From NCBI GenBank assembly GCA_023145215.1, contig JAGLED010000001.1, positions 217,776 through 281,775 of the forward strand: a DNA stretch of 64,000 nucleotides, written 5' to 3'. The stretch's first letter is position 1. Each line of letters opens with the position of its first letter. A model generated the notes under the pieces. That model did not search any database. It was not told where the DNA came from and saw nothing but the letters and a program-made list of their open reading frames with translations. Positions 51,414 through 59,239 of the stretch are shown here, one piece after another. Origin of the DNA: Rhodospirillales bacterium. Its GTDB lineage: Bacteria > Pseudomonadota > Alphaproteobacteria > Rhodospirillales > Casp-alpha2. Made by a program: the position numbers and the translations under genes.

Positions 51414-52916
51414 ATGTATGACGTGTTGCCGGCCGGCATGCGCGAGCTGATTTTCCGCTCCGCCGTATACGACTGGCTGCTGCCGTCGCGCCCGCCCGCC
51501 AGCGTTCGTGCGCCCCAGGGGATCAGAGGTCTCGGCGCCGCGGCGGCCTGGGGCGCCGACCGTCTCGCCCTGCCCGGCCCAGGCACACCCCGTCATATCC
51601 GCGACGACTTCCGGCAACTCGACCCGGCCACCACCGCCGCCGACGATACGTGGCCCGGAATCCGCGACTGGATCCGGGCGCACCGCCGATGGGCGCCTGA
51701 AACCTGGCGCGCCGACATCCTTGCCGAACGTATTACCCGCTGGCTTTCCGTGTTCGATATCATCGGTCCGGGGATCGACCCGGCGGACCGAGAGTTGTGG
51801 GCGGCCGAGATCCTGCGCGAGGCCCGCCACCTGAACCGGGCGCCGCTCGACGGGATCGCACCGTGGCGGCGGATCGTCGTGCATCAGGCGCGTATCAACG
51901 CGGCCATTGCATTGCCGGAACTGGAATCCGGCCTGCAACGCCGGCTTAGCGATTTCGGCCAGGATGTCGACCGACAGATCCTCGGCGACGGCGGACACAT
52001 CGAACGCGCGCCGGCGCGCGCACTCGCCGTACTGGCCATGCTGACGGAAGTCCGCGACGCCCTTCTGGGTCATCACATCGAACCGCCGGCGGCACTGATA
52101 TCGGCGATGGACAGGATGGTCCCGTTCATCAAGGCACTGCTGCACGGCGACGGCGGGTTCGCGCTGATCGGCGGTGCGACCGCCAACACGCCCGACGTGA
52201 TCGACGCCGTCATTCAGGCATCCGGCAGCAAGGGCCGGGCCATGGCGAGCGCACCGCATTCCGGTTTTCACCGGCTCCGCGCCGGACAGACGACGCTCAT
52301 CGCCGATTGCGGCCGCACGCTCGCGGGCGGCATTTACCGGGCACCGGCCAGCTTCGAACTCAGTGCGGGCAAGGTCCGTCTGATCGGCAATTGCGGCACC
52401 CGGCTGACCGACGACAATGCACGCGGCCAATGGCTCAACGCGCTCGGCTCGACCGCTGCGCACACGGCACTGGTGATCAATGACAAGGATGCGGGTGCGG
52501 TCACCGACGCCCATGTCGACCGGCGCGACCACGACGGCGCGCGCCTGATCGAGATGAGCCACGACGGCTATGTGACCGAGACCGGGATTCGGCACGCCCG
52601 CACGGTCTATCTCGATGCGAGCGGCAGCGACGTGCGCGGCGAGGATGTCCTGACGGGCGGCGGCTCGCAGCCGTTCTCGGTCCGTTTTCATCTTTATCCC
52701 GATGTCCGTGCGTCTATGGTCGCGGGCGGCGGCGAGGTCATTGTCAAACCGCCGCGCGGCCGCGGCTGGCGCTTTACGACGCGCTATCCGGTCCGGCTTG
52801 AGGACAGCGTCAGTTTCTTCGACGGGCGCCAGCACCGGACACAGCAGATCGTCATTCTGGGAAACCACGAACCCAACAAGACCGTCGTCAAATGGCGGTT
52901 CGCAATCGATAACTAG
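51414..52916 (+). CDS. heparinase II/III family protein
   Basis: DWIRAHRRWAPETWRADILAERITRWLSVFD...HSGFHRLRAGQTTLIADCG; C-terminal beta-rich region. Confidence 0.9.
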   Translation: MYDVLPAGMRELIFRSAVYDWLLPSRPPASVRAPQGIRGLGAAAAWGADRLALPGPGTPRHIRDDFRQLDPATTAADDTWPGIRDWIRAHRRWAPETWRADILAERITRWLSVFDIIGPGIDPADRELWAAEILREARHLNRAPLDGIAPWRRIVVHQARINAAIALPELESGLQRRLSDFGQDVDRQILGDGGHIERAPARALAVLAMLTEVRDALLGHHIEPPAALISAMDRMVPFIKALLHGDGGFALIGGATANTPDVIDAVIQASGSKGRAMASAPHSGFHRLRAGQTTLIADCGRTLAGGIYRAPASFELSAGKVRLIGNCGTRLTDDNARGQWLNALGSTAAHTALVINDKDAGAVTDAHVDRRDHDGARLIEMSHDGYVTETGIRHARTVYLDASGSDVRGEDVLTGGGSQPFSVRFHLYPDVRASMVAGGGEVIVKPPRGRGWRFTTRYPVRLEDSVSFFDGRQHRTQQIVILGNHEPNKTVVKWRFAIDN

Positions 52917-52941
52917 AGTTGCCTCTCACAAGGTAACGTTG

Positions 52942-53087
52942 CCCCCTCACCTGTCCTCTCCCCCATGAATGGGGGGAGAGGGACTCACGGACTCCTGTTT
53001 CTCTTTTCGTGGCATCCGGGTGGACGTCTGTAATTGCGTCAGGGTTCGTCTCCTCCGCGTCAGCGGGGGAGAGGACAGGTGAGGGGG
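52942..53087. repeat. long composite inverted repeat (23-bp perfect arms)
   Basis: Left arm CCCCCTCACCTGTCCTCTCCCCC (52942..52964), right arm GGGGGAGAGGACAGGTGAGGGGG (53065..53087), 100-nt spacer. Confidence 0.92.
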
Positions 53088-53765
53088 TTATTCACAAACG
53101 AACAAGGTGAGATCGGGCCGCGCGTCGATCAGCAGCGACACCGGCAGTCGCGGCGTCGGCGGGTTGGACCGTGCGCGCTCGAACGCCTCGATCTTGGCGG
53201 CGCCCGTCACATGAAGAAAGAGTTTCGAAATCTTTATAAGTTCCAAAAACGTCAGACTGATCCGCCCATGAGGCGCCGAAGGCGCCTCGCTTGAAATGAC
53301 GGCGAAGCCGTCCCGCTCGAATCTTTCCGGGTTCTCCGCCGGAAACAACGATGCGATATGTCCATCCGGTCCCATCCCCAGATAAGCGACGTCGGCCGGC
53401 AGAAAATTCGCCAGCCGACGATCGGCCGCCGCAAGTGCATGTTCCAGATCGACGTCACCCTGCCACAGCGGAACAAATCTTGCCCCGGTTGCACCCTGGT
53501 CGAGAAAGCAGCGTTTGACCAGCCCGGCGTTGCTGGCCGAATCATCGATGGCGACCCGGCGGTCGTCGACCAGCGTCACGTCGACCCGCGCCCAGTCGAT
53601 GGGCTTCGCCGCCAGCAAGGGCAGTACTTTTTCCGGAGAACGCCCGCCGGAAAGCGCCAGGGTCGCGCGTGCTTTTTTATCGAGCGTTTCGACGACCGCC
53701 GCGCCAAGGGCATCGGCAAGAGCGGCCGCGCAGGCCTCGGCATCGGGAAAATCGAAACGGTTCAA
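53088..53765 (-). CDS. pgl: 6-phosphogluconolactonase
   Basis: LALSGGRSPEKVLPLLA, VDVTLVDDRRVAIDDSASNAGLVKRCFL, YLGMGPDGHIASLFP; TTG start overlapping the upstream TGA (TTGA) inferred. Confidence 0.9.
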   Translation of the reverse strand: MNRFDFPDAEACAAALADALGAAVVETLDKKARATLALSGGRSPEKVLPLLAAKPIDWARVDVTLVDDRRVAIDDSASNAGLVKRCFLDQGATGARFVPLWQGDVDLEHALAAADRRLANFLPADVAYLGMGPDGHIASLFPAENPERFERDGFAVISSEAPSAPHGRISLTFLELIKISKLFLHVTGAAKIEAFERARSNPPTPRLPVSLLIDARPDLTLFVCE

Positions 53766-55039
53766 AGGTTCCAGCGCCGGACACCGGGCGGCATTTCGAT
53801 GTGCCGCCACATCCCCTTCAGATCGGCGATCAGCCCGTTGTCGGTGACCTGCGCCCCCAGCACCTCGGCAGTGAACTCGCAATAAGCTTCGTGCCGGACC
53901 GCACCGACGATGCAGTCCGCAGGCGCAATTTCGTTCAGCACGGGATGAAGGTTCAGCCCGTATTCCTTTTGCGCTTCGTCCGGGTCGGCGCACGGATCGT
54001 GCACGTCGACATGGTGGCCCATGGCGGTGAGATGGCGGACGAGGTCGGCGGTCTTCGAGTTCCTGAGATCGGGAACATTTTCCGTGAACGTCAGACCCAG
54101 CATCAGAATGCGCGACGGCGTGCGGCCCAGATGCTTGTTGATCTGCTCAGCGATGAAACCGGACATCCCCTCGTTGATGCGCCGCCCGGACAGGATCACT
54201 TCGGGCTCGTGGCCGAGACTGCGCGCCAGGTGGGCGAGATAGTAGGGATCGACGCCGATGCAGTGGCCGCCGACAAGTCCCGGCGTGAACGGCAGGAAGT
54301 TCCATTTCGTTTTCGCCGCCGCCAAAACGTCATGGGTCGACAGGCCGATCTTGTTGCAGATCATGGCGAGTTCGTTGACGAAGGCGATGTTGATGTCGCG
54401 CTGGGCGTTTTCGATCACCTTGGCCGCTTCGGCCGTCTTGATGTCCTTGGCGACGAAGATATTGCCGTTGGTCACGTGACCGTAAATTGTCGCCAGCCGT
54501 TGGGCGACGTCGGGGGTCTGGCCGGACACCACCTTGGTGATGCGTTCGACCGTGTATTCTCTGTCGCCCGGATTGATACGCTCGGGCGAATACCCCAGAA
54601 AGAAATCCTCGCCGCAGATCAGGTTCGACGCGGCTTCCATGGCGGGGCCGCAAAAATCCTCGGTGATGCCGGGGTAGACCGTGCTTTCGAAGACGACCAC
54701 GTCGCCTTTCTTGAGAACCCTGCCTAGCGTCGCGCACGCCGCGGTCAGCGCCCCCAGGTCGGGTTTGTTCTCTTCGTCGACCGGTGTCGGCACGGTGACG
54801 ATGTAGACGCTCGCGTCCCGGATATCCGCGGCGGCGTCGGTGAAGGTCATGGTGCTGGCCCGCAGCATCGCCGTATCGACCTCACCGGAGCGGTCGACAG
54901 CCCGTTGCAGCTCGGCGATTCGGGATTTTGAGACGTCGAACCCGGTCACCGGATAACTCCTGGCAAGCGCAAGCGCCAGCGGCAGCCCGACATAACCGAG
55001 CCCGATCACAGCGATTTTCTCGTTGGCGCCCTTGGCCAT
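53762..55039 (-). CDS. nucleotide-sugar (UDP-HexNAc-type) dehydrogenase, WecC/TviB family
   Basis: IAVIGLGYVGLPLALALARSYPVTGFDVS, ESTVYPGITEDFCGP, GYSPERINPGD, FTPGLVGGHCIGVDPYYLAH. Confidence 0.94.
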   Translation of the reverse strand: MAKGANEKIAVIGLGYVGLPLALALARSYPVTGFDVSKSRIAELQRAVDRSGEVDTAMLRASTMTFTDAAADIRDASVYIVTVPTPVDEENKPDLGALTAACATLGRVLKKGDVVVFESTVYPGITEDFCGPAMEAASNLICGEDFFLGYSPERINPGDREYTVERITKVVSGQTPDVAQRLATIYGHVTNGNIFVAKDIKTAEAAKVIENAQRDINIAFVNELAMICNKIGLSTHDVLAAAKTKWNFLPFTPGLVGGHCIGVDPYYLAHLARSLGHEPEVILSGRRINEGMSGFIAEQINKHLGRTPSRILMLGLTFTENVPDLRNSKTADLVRHLTAMGHHVDVHDPCADPDEAQKEYGLNLHPVLNEIAPADCIVGAVRHEAYCEFTAEVLGAQVTDNGLIADLKGMWRHIEMPPGVRRWNL

Positions 55040-55256
55040 GACGTTCCGTTTCCCCCGGCGGCGCGTGGATTGCGTATTCGACGTTCGCCCAAACCTAAGA
55101 CCGGAGGTTTGTTTGTGCACGATTTTTCTGGCATTAACAGCAAAACTGCGCGGGCTGGCCGGCGTTCCGCGCTTGGATTTGCGCCGGGGCCGTGGGAAAT
55201 ATCCGCATGACACGCAGCACATACCGACGACCCACCGGGCAAAAGGCGCGGATTCG

Positions 55257-56684
55257 ATGACCGAAAACGGCAAAATCGTGCCCGTGATCCTGTCGGGCGG
55301 CGCCGGGCAAAGGCTTTGGCCGTTGTCGCGCCAGCAGTATCCCAAACAGTTCCTCAATCTCGCCGGCGACGAGAGCATGCTGCAGGACACCATCCGGCGG
55401 GTCAGCGGCGCGGACTTCGAAGCGGCAATGTTCATCTGCAACGACGAACACCGTTTCCTGGTCGCCGAACAGGCGCGCGCCATCGAATACGCGCCCCGCG
55501 CCATCGTGCTCGAGCCCGAAGGCCGCAACACCGCGCCGGCGGCGGCCTTGGCGGCGCTGATCCTGGTTCGGGACAACCCCGATTCGCTCATGCTTCTGGC
55601 GCCGTCGGATCATGTCATCGAGGATTCGGAGGCCTTCCGGGCCGCCGTAACGGCCGCCCTGCCGGCTGCCGAGGCGGGCCGCTTCGTCACCTTCGGTATC
55701 CGTCCGACACGCCCGGCGACGGGCTATGGGTATATCCGCGCGGGCCTGCCGCTCGACGGCATGCCGGGCTGTGTCGATATCGGGCTCTTCGCCGAAAAAC
55801 CGGACCGGGCGACGGCGGAGACGTACCTCGCCGATGGCGGATACTGCTGGAACGCCGGGATCTTCCTGTTCCGGGCGGCGGCGTATCTCGACGCGCTCGA
55901 GAAGCTTCGCCCGGATATTCTGAATGCCTGCCGCAACGCGGTTTCGGGCGGGCGCGACGACATCGATTTCTTCCGTCCCGACCCCGAGGCGTTCGCCGAA
56001 TGCCCCTCGCAGTCGATCGACTACGCGGTGATGGAACACACCGACAGCGGCGCGATGGTGCCGGTCGACATGGGCTGGAACGACTTGGGTTCGTGGGACG
56101 CGCTGTGGCAGATCGGCGAGCACGACGAGAGCGGCAATGTTATTTCCGGCGACGTCGTCGCGCACGAGACGTCGAATGCGTATCTGCATTCGACGGGGCC
56201 GCTGCTGGCCGCCGTCGGCGTCGAGGACATCCTGCTGATCGCCACGGATGACGCCGTGCTGGCGGTCGCCCGCGACAAGGTCGAGGCGGTCAAGGACGTG
56301 GTCCAGATGCTGAAACAGAGCGGCCGCTCCGAGCATCTGCATCACGATCGGGTCTACCGGCCGTGGGGCTGGTACCAGTCGCTCGACATGGGCGAGCGGT
56401 TCCAGGTCAAGCATCTGATGGTCAAGCCAGGCGCCGGGCTCTCGCTGCAGTCGCACCAGCACCGCGCCGAGCATTGGGTCGTGGTCAGCGGCACCGCGAA
56501 AGTGACCCGGGGAGACGACATCCTGACGCTGTCGCCGAACCAGTCGACCTATCTGCCGGCCGGCACGAAACATTCGCTTGAGAACCCCGGGGACGTGCCG
56601 CTCCGGGTCATCGAGGTGCAGACCGGCAGCTACCTCGGCGAGGACGACATCGTCCGCTACGAAGACCGCTACGGACGGGCCTGA
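55257..56684 (+). CDS. mannose-1-phosphate guanylyltransferase/mannose-6-phosphate isomerase
   Basis: VILSGGAGQRLWPLSRQQYPKQF; C-terminal cupin (YRPWGWYQSLDMGERFQVKHLMVKPGAGLSLQSHQHRAEHWVVVSGTAKVT). Confidence 0.95.
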   Translation: MTENGKIVPVILSGGAGQRLWPLSRQQYPKQFLNLAGDESMLQDTIRRVSGADFEAAMFICNDEHRFLVAEQARAIEYAPRAIVLEPEGRNTAPAAALAALILVRDNPDSLMLLAPSDHVIEDSEAFRAAVTAALPAAEAGRFVTFGIRPTRPATGYGYIRAGLPLDGMPGCVDIGLFAEKPDRATAETYLADGGYCWNAGIFLFRAAAYLDALEKLRPDILNACRNAVSGGRDDIDFFRPDPEAFAECPSQSIDYAVMEHTDSGAMVPVDMGWNDLGSWDALWQIGEHDESGNVISGDVVAHETSNAYLHSTGPLLAAVGVEDILLIATDDAVLAVARDKVEAVKDVVQMLKQSGRSEHLHHDRVYRPWGWYQSLDMGERFQVKHLMVKPGAGLSLQSHQHRAEHWVVVSGTAKVTRGDDILTLSPNQSTYLPAGTKHSLENPGDVPLRVIEVQTGSYLGEDDIVRYEDRYGRA

Positions 56685-56751
56685 GCGGCGCCGCCTGGGA
56701 TTGAAGATTTACCGCTCAAACATCTGTAAAAAAATAAAAATCCGGCCTTGC

Positions 56752-56809
56752 GTTCAAGAAATGAACTTGACGTTCAGGCATTGAACGCAGTACTGTTCGA
56801 TTCGTGAAC
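56752..56809. promoter_or_regulatory. array of six GTTCA/TGAAC half-sites (three tandem 5-5-5 palindromes)
   Basis: GTTCA-AGAAA-TGAAC (56752), GTTCA-GGCAT-TGAAC (56772), GTTCG-ATTCG-TGAAC (56795); first four half-sites exactly 10 bp apart. Confidence 0.75.
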
Positions 56810-56916
56810 GCGGGCTGACCCGGTGGCTGTTTTCCGGGGCTTTCCGAGGGATATTGACCGGGGCGTTTCAGAGACTCTTCAGGGGCCTCAAGCAGACATC
56901 TTCGACGGGACGAAAA

Positions 56917-56935
56917 CGGGCGGCAGCGCCGCCCG
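56917..56935 (+). promoter_or_regulatory. perfect GC hairpin in the leader of the wHTH gene
   Basis: CGGGCGGC-AGC-GCCGCCCG, 17 nt before the GTG start at 56953. Confidence 0.55.
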
Positions 56936-56952
56936 GCGGCGGGATTCAAGCA

Positions 56953-57609
56953 GTGTCTAAAATCAAGATCGAGACGTCGGACATGGACAACGAGGCCAAG
57001 ATCACCCTCGGCCTCCTCAACATGGTCCACGACAACGCTCAGGCCTCGCAGCGTTCGATGGCCGACGGCCTCGGCATCGCGCTCGGCCTCGCCAACGCAT
57101 ACCTCAAGCGCTGCGTCAAAAAAGGCCTGATCAAGATCAGCCACGCGCCCGCCAACCGCTATGCGTACTATCTGACACCGCAGGGCTTCACCGAGAAATC
57201 CAGGCTGACGGCCGAGTTCCTGTCGCAGTCGTTCAACCTGTTCCGCCACGCCCGGACCGCGGGTGCCGACATGTTCGGCAAGTGCCAGTCGCGCGGCTGG
57301 ACCCGTATCGCATTGCTCGGCGCCGGCGACCTTGCCGAAATCTTCACCCTGTCGGCGCGCGATTTCGACATCGAACTGGCGGGCGTCATCGCCGATCTTC
57401 CGAATGCCAGCGAGTTCGCCGGCCTGCCGGTGATCCCGCCCGCCGCCTGCGAGCAGGCCGACATTGACGCCGTGATCGTCTGCGATATCTCCAACCCACA
57501 GGCCGCCTTCGACCGGGCGCTGACGCTGTTCGCACCCGATCGCGTACTGGCGCCGCGCTTTTTAGGGGTGGTCCGGCCCGATGAGATCGCGGCAGGAGCG
57601 GGCGAATGA
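56953..57609 (+). CDS. winged-HTH protein with C-terminal Rossmann-like domain (putative glycan-locus regulator)
   Basis: wHTH segment (ITLGLLNMVHDNAQASQRSMADGLGIALGLANAYLKRCVKKGLIKI), then IALLGAGDLAEIFTLSARDFDIELAGVIAD...DAVIVCDISNPQAAF; GTG start inferred, ATG at 56983 also possible. Confidence 0.8.
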   Translation: MSKIKIETSDMDNEAKITLGLLNMVHDNAQASQRSMADGLGIALGLANAYLKRCVKKGLIKISHAPANRYAYYLTPQGFTEKSRLTAEFLSQSFNLFRHARTAGADMFGKCQSRGWTRIALLGAGDLAEIFTLSARDFDIELAGVIADLPNASEFAGLPVIPPAACEQADIDAVIVCDISNPQAAFDRALTLFAPDRVLAPRFLGVVRPDEIAAGAGE

Positions 57610-58109
57610 CGTATTGGTGCGCCGTCAACACGCAGGTCAACGCCGAGGACAAGGCCGTCTTCCATCTGATGCGTCAGGGCTTCAAGGTCTTGCTGCCGAA
57701 GCACCTCAAACGGCGCTCGCACGCCCGCAAGGTCGAGTGGGTGCCCAGGCCGTTGTTCCCAGGCTACCTGTTCGTCGAGATCGACCCCGAGCGTTCGCCG
57801 TGGCGCGCGATCCGTTCGACCGTCGGCATTTTCGATGTGATCCGCTTCGGCGAGAAACCGGCGCCGATCCCGAACGAGGTGATCGACGAAATCAGGGCGC
57901 GCCAGGACGAGAACGGCCTCGTGAAGACCCACGACGGGACCAATTTCAAACCGGGCGACGCGGTACGCGTGCTGCAGGGCGCGCTCGGTGAATTCGAAGC
58001 TCTTTTCGAAAGCACGGACGACCGCAACCGGGTCACCGTGCTGTTGAACATGCTCGGCCGCCAGGTGCGCGCCCGGGTCAGCAAAAACGCCGTGTTCGCC
58101 GCGATCTAG
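57606..58109 (+). CDS. NusG/RfaH-like specialised transcription antitermination factor
   Basis: YWCAVNTQVNAEDKAVFHLMRQGFKVLLPKHLKRRSHARKVEWVPRPLFPGYLFVEIDPE plus KOW-like FKPGDAVRVLQGALGEFEALFES; 4-bp overlap with upstream gene. Confidence 0.92.
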   Translation: MTYWCAVNTQVNAEDKAVFHLMRQGFKVLLPKHLKRRSHARKVEWVPRPLFPGYLFVEIDPERSPWRAIRSTVGIFDVIRFGEKPAPIPNEVIDEIRARQDENGLVKTHDGTNFKPGDAVRVLQGALGEFEALFESTDDRNRVTVLLNMLGRQVRARVSKNAVFAAI

Positions 58110-58207
58110 CGCGCGCACGCACGGCCGTTATCCGTTTCCGCACTCGGGGGCTTTTCACCCGGAGTGCGGTAGCATGTCTGAAACACGTCAAAGAATCCGG
58201 AGTTTCC

Positions 58208-59239
58208 GTGAACGCTGAACCTTCCTCCCCGGGCGCCGGGCGCCTCGTCACCATTTTCGGCGGTGCCGGCTACATCGGCCCGATCGTCGCCAAACGCCTC
58301 CTGCGCCAGGGCTACCGGGTGCGCATTGTCGATATGTTCCTTTACGGCACCCAGAACGTGCTGCTTGGTCTGTTCGACGAGCCGGGTCTTGAGGTGCTGA
58401 ACGGCGACGAAGGGAAAAGCGACGTGCTGGACCGCGCGCTTGAGGGCGCCACCGACGTGGTGATCCTGGCCGGCCTGGTCGGCGATCCGATCACGAAGAA
58501 GTATCCCGAAGCCCATCAGGCGGTGAACGAAGACGGCATCGCCGGCATCATCGACGCGCTCGATGGGCGCGGTCTGAAGCGCGCCATCTTCGTTTCGACG
58601 TGTTCCAACTACGGCCTGATCCCGGAGGGCACGCTCGCCGACGAGGGCTTCGAGCTCAATCCGCTGTCGCTTTACGCCAAAGCCAAGGTCGGGATGGAGA
58701 AGAAGCTTCTGGGCCTCGAAGGCAAAGTCGATTTCGAGGGCGTGGCACTCCGCTTCGCGACCGCGTTCGGCCTGGCGCCCCGCATGCGGTTCGATCTGAC
58801 GGTGAGCCAGTTCACCCGCGAGATGTACCTGAAAAACGATCTCCTGGTTTACGATCCCGACACCTGGCGGCCTTATTGCCACGTGCAGGATTTTGCCGAG
58901 GTCATCCAACGGGTCCTCGAAGCGTCCGCGGACAAAGTCGCCTTCGACGTCTTCAACGCCGGCGGCGACGCCAACAACTTCACGAAAAGGATGATCGTCG
59001 AGGCGATCCAGAAGCATATTCCGGACGCGCCGGTGGATTATCAGGAGCACGGATCGGACCCGCGGAACTACCGCGTCGACTTTTCCAAGATCCGCGAACG
59101 GCTCGGCTTCACGCCCCGCTACACCGTCGAGGACGGCATCCGCGAATTGATCCGGGCGCTGGATCAGGACCTGTTCGCCGACGTCGACGCGCGCACCAAT
59201 TTTTACGGCAACTACGAGATCGACTACCCGGCGAAATGA
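58208..59239 (+). CDS. NAD-dependent epimerase/dehydratase
   Basis: TIFGGAGYIGPIVAKRLLRQGYRVRIVD, FVSTCSNYG, YAKAKVGMEKKLL; GTG start. Confidence 0.93.
   Translation: MNAEPSSPGAGRLVTIFGGAGYIGPIVAKRLLRQGYRVRIVDMFLYGTQNVLLGLFDEPGLEVLNGDEGKSDVLDRALEGATDVVILAGLVGDPITKKYPEAHQAVNEDGIAGIIDALDGRGLKRAIFVSTCSNYGLIPEGTLADEGFELNPLSLYAKAKVGMEKKLLGLEGKVDFEGVALRFATAFGLAPRMRFDLTVSQFTREMYLKNDLLVYDPDTWRPYCHVQDFAEVIQRVLEASADKVAFDVFNAGGDANNFTKRMIVEAIQKHIPDAPVDYQEHGSDPRNYRVDFSKIRERLGFTPRYTVEDGIRELIRALDQDLFADVDARTNFYGNYEIDYPAK

Noticed and set aside
51135-52868. 577-aa ORF on the minus strand opposite the heparinase gene
   Set aside because: Antisense to a well-supported CDS with recognisable motifs; Arg/Ala/Asp-rich composition typical of GC-rich shadow frames.
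55134-56573. 479-aa minus-strand ORF opposite the AlgA-type gene
   Set aside because: Antisense shadow frame, Arg-rich, no domain.
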